From the NCBI GenBank assembly GCA_043746815.1, contig JAYTQG010000028.1, forward strand, positions 1-5,327: 5,327 nt of DNA, given 5' to 3'. Both the position numbers and the translations under genes were made by a program. This stretch comes from JAYTQG01 sp043746815 (lineage in GTDB: Bacteria; Actinomycetota; Thermoleophilia; Miltoncostaeales; Miltoncostaeaceae). The number at the start of each line of letters is the position of its first letter. Position 1 is the stretch's first letter. Below the pieces are notes generated by a model, which searched no databases, was not told the DNA's origin, and worked only from the letters and a program-made list of their open reading frames with translations. Positions 1 to 5,327 of this stretch are shown here, one piece after another.

Positions 1-3000
1 GCGATCGTCGAGCGGTTCGGCGCGCAGGTTGATCGTCGAGTCCGTCTTGGGATTCTCGTCGATGGTCCACATGGCGAACTCACGGAAACTCTTGTCCACG
101 ACGCCTGGGATCAAGGCGTTGGTGGCATGAATATCGACAACGGTGCCGGAGCGCACCTCTGCGCCAGTCGTGGGGTCGTGGTACGTGGAGCCCTTCGGCT
201 CGACGATCAGCTGGCCGACCAGGCCATGGCCCCAGTTGCGGATGGCGTCCACGTGGTCGTGCCAGAAGACGTTGTCGAGCTTGACGTCCGGGTACCAGAT
301 GTACTGCACAAACTCGGTACCCGTCCACTCACCAGCCGGGTGAGCGTTGGCGAGGGGCGCCGTGAGGGTGATCGTGGTGCCAATGACCGTGGCGATCTGG
401 CGAACTTCGATGCCTTCGGTGCCTTCCCCGATGGCGATCCACACGCCGGGACGGAACTTTGCGAGGCCATCGGCCGAGGTCGGTGGCGGTGTCGCGACGC
501 TGAGCGTGTTGCTCCCGGACGCCGCGCTGGACACGAGGGTTGTGTCCTCAAGGCGGTAGGGGCGAACGGCCTGGCCGAACGCGAGGCCGGTGCCAACGCC
601 GTCGGAGGCCTGCACGTCAAACTGGACATGGTGAATGTGGGCATTGGTCATCGAGAAGGGCTGCTCATCATCATCCGGCTGCTCGCTGGTCAGCGTCACG
701 AACCCACAGTCGCCCTCGTTGAGGCGCAGCGCGAGTGGGTCTTTCGGCTTGGTGCCGCTACGGACTGCGTCCTTGTCGGCGGCCAGCGTAAAGAGCTTGC
801 CGAGGTTGTCGTGCGCACCGGCCCTGGTGATCTGAATCCGCAAGTTGATCGAGACGAGGTTGAAGTGCTTGACGGGAGCGCCCGTTGGGCAAATGCCGTC
901 CGGCCGGTTGTCCCAGACGCCGTTGCCCGTGGTGGTGCCGTGCTCGCCGAGCCACGGTGCGCCGGAGTGCCCGTTCGGCGAGAACGGCGCGCGCAGACCG
1001 ATTTGTGGTCGCAAAAGTGGGTAGGCGGGGCGTCCGTTGACCGGGTTGAACAGGAGCTTCGGGCGATTGCCAACGAGGGTGTCGCCGAGGTAGAGGCCGG
1101 GGTGCCCAGCGACGGTACGGGGCTGGCCAGTCGGGTCCCAGGGACGCGAATCGTCTGCTGGCGTGGGGAGGTTTGCCCATGCCGTCGTATATTCCGGCGC
1201 GCCGAGATAGCGGGTTGGGTCGGCCGGGTCGGTGCCCCAGTTCCATACGGAGCTGTCCCAGTCGAGGGGCGTCCCCTTCGTTGGGATCTGCGGCTCAATC
1301 CAGTTCTTCAGGTCCGTCGCCGTGTGAATTGTTGTGCCGTTGAAGGTCTTACCGACAAGCGCACTCGAATCGACCGGGTTCGGCGGGGATTGGCGGTCGG
1401 GAAGCGTGGCGAGGTCGCGTTGGTGGGTGTCGTAGGTGCGCCAGAAGCTCCACATTCCCGCGACGTAGTGCTCCGCAATGTGGCAGTGGTAGAGGAAGTC
1501 GCCAGCGGATTGTTGAACGCCGCCCGCGCCGCCCTCGATCTCAAGATCAAAGCCCTCGCCCGGTGCCTGGGACTGCGAGTCAAGCCGGCTGGACTCGGAA
1601 CCCTGTTGCTTCGGCGATTTGTTGAGACCGGTGTCCTGGTAGTCGAACGTGCGGTCAGCCTTCGGGTTCAGGCGCCAGCGAATACCGCCGCCGTGCAGGT
1701 GGTAGACGTGCAGCACCTCGCTGCCCGCGTGGAGGATGCGGATCTTGGTGGGGTCGCCCAGGTAGCTACGCGGCATTGGTGTCGCCGGGTCGCCGAACGT
1801 GAACGAGTTGTAGGCGAACGCCTTGCCGCGGTGCTCTGCTGCGAGGCGATTCATGAACGGCTCTGAGCGGTAGTTGATTGCGCGCGAGCCTGGCCGATAA
1901 GCGGTGGTGATCGGATCGACGAACGGCAGTTCCAAGCCGTTGGCCTGCGTCAGCCGGTACTTCTCGTCGCCAATCTCATGGAACTGGTTGACGTGCTCGC
2001 GGAACGCCTTCTTGGCCTTGGGCACGATGATGGCTTCCCAGCCCCAGCCGGACTCCAGCGACTGGCCGTCAACGTAAGAACTCATCCAGGTGGAGTCTTT
2101 TGGCTCGACAACAAACGCGCCGAATAGGCCATGGTTGACAAGGTCACGCAGGCCAACGCCAGGGCGGATGTAGCGGACGCCTTCCATGTCGGGATCGTCG
2201 GGCACGTAGTAGCGGTAGGTGTGGCTCATGCCGGGAGTTGTGGCCGACGACGGGTTGCGCCCAAGCTGGTCCCCGCTCGACTCGATGTCGTATGCGAGGC
2301 CATCGATGTGGATGCCCGCGGCCCCGGCAGCGAGGCCGTTGGTGAACTGAATCTCGACGCACTCGCCGACGTTGCCGCGGATCGTAAGCGGCTGGATTGG
2401 GTCGTCGCGCAGGCCAATCGAGACGTGCTTGCTCGCTTCCTGGATGCGGACTTTCGCCTCCTCGCCGGTGGCGACAAAGTGCGCCCCTTGGCCATCACCC
2501 ACCGCACGACGGCTGGCGGGATCGCCGTAGCCGGTGAGCACCATCATCTTGCCGAGCGGGTCGTGGTCGCCGAAGCGGTTGAGGGTCATGTCAACGTCGA
2601 TCGCCTTGACGCGGTAGTCGCGGATCGGTGTTCCATCCGGGCACGCGCTCGACCCAGGGCCCGTGGCGACGGCGAGGGTCGAGAGGGAGAGGCCAATCAC
2701 GCCAAATGACGCAACGCTGGCGAATCCAAGGCTTGCGACGACGAGGCGGCCGCGACCAGTGCCGCCGGAACCAGCGCGCGAGGCAGGTTGCCAGGGACGC
2801 CCCTTGACGAGCATCACCGTGACCATCGCCGCCGCGAGCACCGCCACCGGCATCAGGGTCGTCGCCTGCGCGACGGGCGAGCTCCAGCCAAGACTCGGAA
2901 TCAGGGTGATTGCGCGAAGCACGCTTCCAGTTGCCGCGACAACGAGGGTCAGTGCGACCGGCGGAACGAGGCCCGTTTCGTCAGGGTCACGCTCGTCGAG

Positions 3001-3231
3001 CAGTCGGCGGGTCAACCGGATCGCGACCCACACACCGACCGCCAGTACGGGCAGCGTCACCACGGCATCTGCGAGGAACTGTCCGGTCGGCGGCGCCCAC
3101 CCCCTGGCACCGCTCAGCGCGAGCCAGACGTGGCTGGCCGCCGCGAGGACGAGGGCGTAGAGAATGACGGCGAGCCGGTTGGCACCGGCTCCACCGCGGT
3201 TCGTTCGGGACTGGTTGATGAGCACGGTCAT
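1..3231 (-). CDS. Membrane-anchored, duplicated multicopper oxidase (MnxG/ceruloplasmin-like), C-terminus cut by window edge
   Basis: An open frame runs without a stop from ATG at 3231 to the left edge: 1,077 codons, no stop codon in the window. Residues 1-195 contain five hydrophobic stretches (about 19-39, 52-74, 88-111, 119-142, 162-190). The loops at 72-85 and 143-162 are basic, which predicts N-terminus inside and the rest outside. The remainder is cupredoxin-like. Copper motifs seen: HVYHLHG (H508, H511, H513); HCHIAEHYVAGM (H582, C583, H584, H588, M593), the classical type 1/type 3 motif; HIHH (865-868); and WHDHV (H991, H993). Known MCOs of this kind couple one-electron substrate oxidation to O2 reduction at a type 1 plus trinuclear copper site. 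Segments 197-232 and 781-816, and 366-382 and 1000-1017, are clearly similar, so the catalytic region is a tandem duplication. Position 1077 matches residue 462 of the first half, so roughly 140 residues are probably missing. The substrate (Mn(II), Fe(II), Cu(I) or a phenol) is unknown. The ATG lies 26 bases after the upstream gene, with only a distant AAGGA. Confidence 0.93.
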   Translation of the reverse strand, partial: MTVLINQSRTNRGGAGANRLAVILYALVLAAASHVWLALSGARGWAPPTGQFLADAVVTLPVLAVGVWVAIRLTRRLLDERDPDETGLVPPVALTLVVAATGSVLRAITLIPSLGWSSPVAQATTLMPVAVLAAAMVTVMLVKGRPWQPASRAGSGGTGRGRLVVASLGFASVASFGVIGLSLSTLAVATGPGSSACPDGTPIRDYRVKAIDVDMTLNRFGDHDPLGKMMVLTGYGDPASRRAVGDGQGAHFVATGEEAKVRIQEASKHVSIGLRDDPIQPLTIRGNVGECVEIQFTNGLAAGAAGIHIDGLAYDIESSGDQLGRNPSSATTPGMSHTYRYYVPDDPDMEGVRYIRPGVGLRDLVNHGLFGAFVVEPKDSTWMSSYVDGQSLESGWGWEAIIVPKAKKAFREHVNQFHEIGDEKYRLTQANGLELPFVDPITTAYRPGSRAINYRSEPFMNRLAAEHRGKAFAYNSFTFGDPATPMPRSYLGDPTKIRILHAGSEVLHVYHLHGGGIRWRLNPKADRTFDYQDTGLNKSPKQQGSESSRLDSQSQAPGEGFDLEIEGGAGGVQQSAGDFLYHCHIAEHYVAGMWSFWRTYDTHQRDLATLPDRQSPPNPVDSSALVGKTFNGTTIHTATDLKNWIEPQIPTKGTPLDWDSSVWNWGTDPADPTRYLGAPEYTTAWANLPTPADDSRPWDPTGQPRTVAGHPGLYLGDTLVGNRPKLLFNPVNGRPAYPLLRPQIGLRAPFSPNGHSGAPWLGEHGTTTGNGVWDNRPDGICPTGAPVKHFNLVSINLRIQITRAGAHDNLGKLFTLAADKDAVRSGTKPKDPLALRLNEGDCGFVTLTSEQPDDDEQPFSMTNAHIHHVQFDVQASDGVGTGLAFGQAVRPYRLEDTTLVSSAASGSNTLSVATPPPTSADGLAKFRPGVWIAIGEGTEGIEVRQIATVIGTTITLTAPLANAHPAGEWTGTEFVQYIWYPDVKLDNVFWHDHVDAIRNWGHGLVGQLIVEPKGSTYHDPTTGAEVRSGTVVDIHATNALIPGVVDKSFREFAMWTIDENPKTDSTINLRAEPLDDR
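340..540 (-). other. Beta-rich insertion splitting the second copper-binding domain of the oxidase
   Basis: Between the HIHH motif (865-868) and the HDH motif (991-993) the second unit has about 120 residues. The equivalent distance in the first unit (H308 to R356) is about 48. The extra material, about residues 898-964, alternates small, threonine-rich strands (SGSNTLSV, WIAIGEG, IEVRQIATVIG, TTITLTAPLANAH) with turns. It resembles a small beta-barrel or beta-sandwich element of the type also seen in tail and surface proteins; that resemblance is from memory and not tested. Its role may be substrate gating, subunit contact or surface binding. Confidence 0.6.
784..891 (-). repeat. Second copy of the cupredoxin-unit opening segment (protein-level duplication)
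   Basis: Residues 781-816 of the oxidase align without gaps to residues 197-232, encoded at 2536-2643. By eye there are 13 identities in 36 positions: C-P-x-G-x-P at the start, a shared isoleucine, then R-x-G-x-H-D-x-L-G-K and a final leucine. This marks the start of each duplicated catalytic unit, 584 residues apart. It is an ancient duplication visible only in protein, not a DNA repeat. Confidence 0.8.
2536..2643 (-). repeat. First copy of the cupredoxin-unit opening segment
   Basis: Residues 197-232 of the oxidase start the first cupredoxin unit directly after the membrane module, beginning CPDGTP and reaching H-D-P-L-G-K (223-228). It is the partner of the segment at 784-891. The unit it opens carries degenerate copper motifs (H308-I-D310 in place of H-x-H, and R-P-G at 356-358 in place of H-D-H). 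Confidence 0.8.
2647..3231 (-). other. Five-helix N-terminal membrane module of the multicopper oxidase
   Basis: Residues 1-195 of the oxidase are rich in Ala, Val and Leu and form five hydrophobic segments. Cytoplasmic-side charges are seen at R9/R12/R19, in the loop with R72, R75, R76 and R81, and in the loop with K143, R145, R152, R160 and R162. The loops at 38-51 and 112-117 carry little charge. This follows the positive-inside rule for an odd number of helices and puts the cupredoxin part outside the membrane. There is no twin-arginine or ordinary cleavable signal, so the module itself must deliver and tether the enzyme. I do not recognise the family of the module. It ends just before the ACPDGTPIRDY segment that opens the first cupredoxin unit. 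Confidence 0.8.
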
Positions 3232-3244
3232 CTCGCTGTCTCGT

Positions 3245-3249
3245 TCCTT
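3245..3249 (-). promoter_or_regulatory. Weak, distant ribosome binding site of the oxidase gene
   Basis: The coding strand reads AAGGA here, but 13 bases separate it from ATG at 3231, which is longer than the usual 5-9. Closer to the start there is only GCGAG. With the upstream gene ending 26 bases earlier, translation of the oxidase probably depends partly on ribosomes arriving from that gene. No other ATG or GTG lies between the previous in-frame stop (3274-3276) and 3231, so the start is well defined unless GTG at 3225 is used. Confidence 0.35.
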
Positions 3250-3257
3250 GACGTTGA

Positions 3258-3890
3258 TTAGTGGTGGGAGTGCTCAGGCGCGTTCGCGCCAGCAGCTTTG
3301 GCGGTGCCGAGGTTCACGCGGTAGGTCGCGTGGGCGGGTGCATCAGCGAACCGAAGTTCCAGATGCTGACCACCACGCGACACCGCGAAGCCGACCACGG
3401 TGTCGATGGAGGCGTGCGGAAGGAGGCGCACCGTCCCAACGCTCGCCCGCGACGGATCAATCCGTTTGCCCCCGGAGATCAACTTGACCTGGTCGGCACT
3501 GAAGATGACCGGATGGTCCTTCAAATTGGTGATGTTCAGCGTCGCCTGCACGAGCACCGTGCTCGCGGACGTATAGCTCGGGAAATGCGTTGCCCCGCCA
3601 ATGGCCTTCGGCGGGATCCCTGCGGTCTTGTCAACGATCTCGACCGCGAACACTCCGAAGGACGTGGGGATGTCCTCGTTCAGCGCGTGCGCGTGGGTGG
3701 CGTGTTGGCGGGCCGACAACACCCCGACGGTCGGCGTTGCGCCAGACCGTGTGAGGCTCTGCACCGCGAACCCGAACCCGACGAGCGCCCAGCCGGCCAT
3801 CACTGCGAGGACCACGCTCAGGCGACGGTTTCCTCCCGATGACCGCTCCGGTCGTGCCACGGGGGTCATCACTGACGATGCTGCGCTCAT
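3258..3890 (-). CDS. Single-pass membrane protein with DUF4352-like extracytoplasmic domain and histidine clusters
   Basis: 210 residues from ATG at 3890, chosen because GGAGGG lies just upstream; a TTG at 3926 would add 12 residues without a comparable site. Residues 1-22 are cytoplasmic with R13, R16, R22 and R23. Residues 24-45 form one transmembrane helix or uncleaved signal anchor. A linker holds H63-x2-H66-x-H68 (RQHATHAHAL). Residues about 76-195 alternate beta strands (FGVFAVEIVDKTAG, TVLVQATLNITN, VKLISGGKRIDP, SIDTVVGFAV, LELRFAD, ATYRVNLG), the pattern of DUF4352-type immunoglobulin-like domains. The protein ends in EHSHH. It is immediately upstream of the oxidase and almost certainly co-transcribed with it. 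The histidine clusters suggest metal binding, perhaps copper delivery to, or assembly of, the oxidase, as small accessory subunits do for MnxG. The family call is by pattern only and the partnership is inferred. Confidence 0.85.
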   Translation of the reverse strand: MSAASSVMTPVARPERSSGGNRRLSVVLAVMAGWALVGFGFAVQSLTRSGATPTVGVLSARQHATHAHALNEDIPTSFGVFAVEIVDKTAGIPPKAIGGATHFPSYTSASTVLVQATLNITNLKDHPVIFSADQVKLISGGKRIDPSRASVGTVRLLPHASIDTVVGFAVSRGGQHLELRFADAPAHATYRVNLGTAKAAGANAPEHSHH

Positions 3891-3894
3891 CGGT

Positions 3895-3900
3895 CCCTCC
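3895..3900 (-). promoter_or_regulatory. Strong ribosome binding site deciding the ATG at 3890
   Basis: The coding strand reads GGAGGG here, followed by ACCG and then ATG at 3890, so GGAGG sits 5 bases from the start. An alternative ATG at 3902 and a TTG at 3926 lie in the same frame but have no comparable upstream site. This favours the 210-residue form over the longer 214- or 222-residue forms. Confidence 0.75.
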
Positions 3901-3955
3901 ATGGACTCGAGCTCGGGAATGGACAATCCCGTTAGAGCGATGGTGGGCCCGAAGT

Positions 3956-3974
3956 CCCCCCAGCGATACCCCCC
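3956..3974 (-). promoter_or_regulatory. Paired G6 tracts upstream of the oxidase operon, possible operator
   Basis: The plus strand reads CCCCCC, AGCGATA, CCCCCC, so the coding strand has two G6 runs with period 13. The plus-strand ATACCCCCC resembles one half of the ATACCCC-N-GGGGTAT operators of copper-sensing CsoR repressors, but the inverted second half is absent. It lies 66-84 bases before the DUF4352-like start codon. This is suggestive only because the downstream genes are copper-related. Confidence 0.2.
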
Positions 3975-4110
3975 GAGAGAAGAGACCTTCGGCGCCGGAT
4001 GGGGAGTTGCGAAACCTCGGATGACCTACGGAGTAGCGGGCGCGATCGTCCGCCGGTCAATCACAACGCCGCGTTCGGTCGTCCCCGAGTAACGCTGGGT
4101 CAAGCTAGCG

Positions 4111-4962
4111 TCAGCCGCCGCCCGCGGCGCTGATGCCGTCGACGGTGTCCAGGACCTTCGGGCCGTCGTTGTGGGAGTGGGTGAAGCCGAGTGCCCGCTC
4201 CTTCGCCACGGTCGCCTCGGAACGGAAGGCGATGATGTAGGCACGGCGGTAGTTGTCGGCGGTGCGGTTCCCACCGGAGCCGTGCAGCACCGCCTCGTTG
4301 TGAACCGTGATGTCGCCCCGTGTGATCGGAACCGGCACCATCACGTCCTCCGGGTGCAGGTCGGTGACGAGTGTGTGGCTCTTCTCCCGGTCGCCATGCA
4401 ACGGCCGATGGGGCCGCACCGCCTCGCGGTGGCTGCCCGGCAGGAACTGCATGCACCCGTTGTCGATGGTCGAGTCGTCCACCGCCAGCCAGCAGGTAGC
4501 GGTGCGGCGGTCCTCAGTGTCGATCCAGTAGGCCTGGTCCTGGTGCCAGCCGAAGACAGCGTCTTCGCGTCCGGGGCTCTTCGCCAGCAGCTGGTCGAAG
4601 TCGATCGTCATCCCCTCGCCGCAGAGCTGGCGAGCGATGGACGCGGCGCGGCGCTCGAAGATGTTGCCTTGCCAGGGGAGGTAGTAGCGACGCGGAACCA
4701 TGACATTCACAATCGCGTACCCGCTCGCCTCCGTACCGTGGACACCGGTCGTCATGTCGTTGAAGTCCTTGCCCGGCACCTCAATCTCGCGACGGAGAAA
4801 GCGGTCGTAGACGTCTTCGATCTCGACGATCTCGTGGGGCGCGAGGACACCGCGCAGGTGCACATAGCCATCGCGTTCGAACGCGGCGACCTCCTCGGGT
4901 GTCACGACATATTCATCGCCCCGGCGCCGTCCTGCGCCAGCTTCCGTCGCAAGGTCGCTCAT
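4111..4962 (-). CDS. Phytanoyl-CoA dioxygenase (PhyH) family Fe(II)/2-oxoglutarate oxygenase
   Basis: 283 residues, a normal length for bacterial PhyH-family enzymes. The N-terminal part has the family opening (EVAAFERDGYVHLRGVL, residues 24-40), in which FxxDGYxxLxGVL is typical. The core has QLLAKSPGR (124-132) and then WHQDQAYW, giving the H140-x-D142 iron ligands. HGSGGNRT supplies the distal ligand H227, and R239 or R240 is the likely 2-oxoglutarate-binding arginine; NGCMQFLPGSH (168-178) is also characteristic. The full iron and cosubstrate site is therefore present. Known members hydroxylate small molecules, lipids or amino acids such as ectoine. The substrate here cannot be predicted, and the sequence does not look like a clear ectoine hydroxylase. 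It is a cytoplasmic enzyme with no signal peptide. It shares strand with the oxidase pair but is separated by 220 bases, so it probably has its own promoter. No ribosome binding site precedes the ATG. Confidence 0.93.
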   Translation of the reverse strand: MSDLATEAGAGRRRGDEYVVTPEEVAAFERDGYVHLRGVLAPHEIVEIEDVYDRFLRREIEVPGKDFNDMTTGVHGTEASGYAIVNVMVPRRYYLPWQGNIFERRAASIARQLCGEGMTIDFDQLLAKSPGREDAVFGWHQDQAYWIDTEDRRTATCWLAVDDSTIDNGCMQFLPGSHREAVRPHRPLHGDREKSHTLVTDLHPEDVMVPVPITRGDITVHNEAVLHGSGGNRTADNYRRAYIIAFRSEATVAKERALGFTHSHNDGPKVLDTVDGISAAGGG

Positions 4963-5063
4963 GGGCGCACTCTATCGAGCTAACTGTGCGCCCTCGGCAC
5001 CTACGGCTGACCCGAGCCAGGTCGCGGACACCGCGGCGGTGCACGCCCGTCAAGTCCGTCGGT
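4963..5063. other. Short gap between divergent genes
   Basis: About 100 bases between the dioxygenase start and the most likely start of the plus-strand small gene. It holds the TAGAGT box above and two short perfect inverted repeats: CACCG-CGG-CGGTG at 5029-5041, and the first half of GGTGT-GCGGG-ACACC at 5061-5075. Neither is clearly functional. The plus-strand frame is open through the whole gap, so the small gene might start earlier (GTG at 4986). Confidence 0.3.
4969..4974 (-). promoter_or_regulatory. Possible -10 element giving a leaderless dioxygenase transcript
   Basis: The coding strand reads TAGAGT, fitting TANNNT, then six bases (GCGCCC) and ATG at 4962. Transcription starting about seven bases after a -10 would begin at the A of ATG. 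The bases before the start contain no purine-rich ribosome binding site, and leaderless starts of this shape are common in actinobacteria. No TTGACA-like -35 is seen at 17 bases, which is also usual for this class. Confidence 0.45.
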
Positions 5064-5327
5064 GTGCGGGACACCTCGATTGACTTCGTCGGTTCGACCC
5101 GTCTGGGCCTACCGTTTGGGTACCTCGACCGCTTCGACGTCGCCAGCGCCGAGGCCGCTGGCCAGTCCATCGACGTGGATCCCCCGGCACCGCAGCCGCG
5201 CGAAGATCCACTCGTGGGTAACGACGACAACCGTGCGTACGTCGGCCAGCTCATCAGCGTCGGCGCTGGCGCGGTCTGGATCCTGGATGTGAACCGCCAG
5301 ACGGTCAGCCGGGTTCCAATTGAGTAG
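5064..5327 (+). CDS. Hypothetical small acidic protein, unrecognised
   Basis: About 87 residues if GTG at 5064 is the start, ending in TAG at the last base of the window. Third codon positions from about 5120 onward are almost all G or C, and the protein is well balanced in composition, which is strong evidence of real coding on the plus strand. The N-terminal part runs through FVGSTRLGLPFGYLDRFDV. A proline- and aspartate-rich middle follows (SIDVDPPAPQPREDP, residues 35-49), and the C-terminus is beta-like (YVGQLISVGAGAVWILDV, 59-76). No signal peptide, membrane helix or catalytic motif is visible. The start is uncertain: GTG at 4986 would add 26 arginine-rich residues, and an ATG at 4899 would overlap the dioxygenase gene. 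No good ribosome binding site is seen before any of them. It is divergent from the dioxygenase; no function can be assigned. Confidence 0.5.
   Translation: MRDTSIDFVGSTRLGLPFGYLDRFDVASAEAAGQSIDVDPPAPQPREDPLVGNDDNRAYVGQLISVGAGAVWILDVNRQTVSRVPIE

Larger units (their letters stand above)
3891..4110 (-). other. Intergenic region upstream of the oxidase operon
   Basis: 220 bases between the stop of the dioxygenase gene and the start of the DUF4352-like gene; no convincing coding frame. On the coding strand it holds two TTGACC boxes (at 4098-4103 and 4055-4060) that match the first five bases of a sigma-70 -35 element. Neither has a good -10 at the normal distance; the best after the second is TACTCC at 19 bases. 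It also holds two G6 tracts and the ribosome binding site of the next gene. No hairpin followed by a T-run is seen, so an intrinsic terminator for the dioxygenase gene is not evident. The oxidase operon promoter is probably here but I cannot place it. Confidence 0.5.

Noticed and set aside
127..1866. Long plus-strand open frame of 579 codons
   Set aside because: It lies in the same codon register as the minus-strand oxidase, so it is a mirror of a strongly GC-biased gene. Its translation has no recognisable motif, whereas the minus strand has all four copper motifs.
2131..3261. Several overlapping plus-strand open frames opposite the oxidase N-terminal half
   Set aside because: Their translations are rich in Arg, Pro and Ser with no family features, and the minus frame gives a coherent five-helix module followed by a cupredoxin unit.
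3891..3926. Longer start (TTG at 3926 or ATG at 3902) for the DUF4352-like gene
   Set aside because: The only good ribosome binding site, GGAGGG at 3895-3900, fits ATG at 3890.
3914..3931. Weak hairpin CGGGA/TCCCG upstream of the DUF4352-like gene
   Set aside because: A five-base stem with an eight-base loop does not mask the ribosome binding site and lacks any terminator feature.
4065..4075. Inverted repeat AACGC-G-GCGTT as a terminator after the dioxygenase gene
   Set aside because: The stem is short, the loop is one base unless pairs are opened, and no T-run follows.
4055..4103. Two TTGACC boxes as the oxidase operon promoter
   Set aside because: Neither has a credible -10 at 16-18 bases, so I recorded them only within the intergenic description.
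4171..4983. Plus-strand open frame of 270 codons opposite the dioxygenase
   Set aside because: The minus strand carries the complete PhyH iron and cosubstrate motifs. The plus translation shows no family features and is an antisense shadow.
5029..5075. Two short inverted repeats (CACCG/CGGTG and GGTGT/ACACC) as operators
   Set aside because: Five-base arms of G and C are expected by chance in such GC-rich DNA, and the second overlaps the likely start of the small gene.

Overview
The window is GC-rich and strongly biased to G/C at third codon positions in its real genes. One gene has a leaderless-looking start (a TANNNT box six bases before ATG), and nearly all coding is on the minus strand. 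This suggests a high-GC bacterium, most likely an actinobacterium or a relative, but no taxonomic marker is present and the assignment is an inference. I see no RNA gene, CRISPR array, insertion sequence or attachment site.

Layout from the left edge. Positions 1-3231 (minus) hold one very long open frame. It encodes a membrane-anchored multicopper oxidase (MCO) of at least 1,077 residues whose C-terminus runs off the left edge. It has five predicted N-terminal transmembrane helices, then a tandemly duplicated cupredoxin region in which the four copper-binding motifs appear in a permuted order. Upstream and separated by 26 bases, 3258-3890 (minus) encodes a 210-residue, single-pass protein with a DUF4352-like, probably immunoglobulin-fold, extracytoplasmic domain and two histidine clusters. 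The two genes look like one operon and probably make a cell-surface metal or phenol oxidase and its partner. The resemblance is to MnxG-type manganese oxidases with small accessory subunits, but the substrate cannot be read from the sequence. A 220-base gap (3891-4110) with C6/G6 tracts follows. Positions 4111-4962 (minus) encode a phytanoyl-CoA dioxygenase (PhyH) family Fe(II)/2-oxoglutarate oxygenase, probably a separate transcription unit with its own promoter. At the right edge a short plus-strand frame with convincing codon bias (about 5064-5327) encodes an unrecognised acidic protein of about 87 residues, divergent from the dioxygenase.

The oxidase and its neighbour are the likely functional unit: the small protein is made first, then the oxidase, both are predicted to place their working domains outside the membrane, and both carry metal-binding residues. 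The dioxygenase shows no clear functional link to them. The most noteworthy features are the permuted and half-degenerate copper sites, the five-helix membrane module, and a small beta-rich insertion that splits one copper-binding domain.
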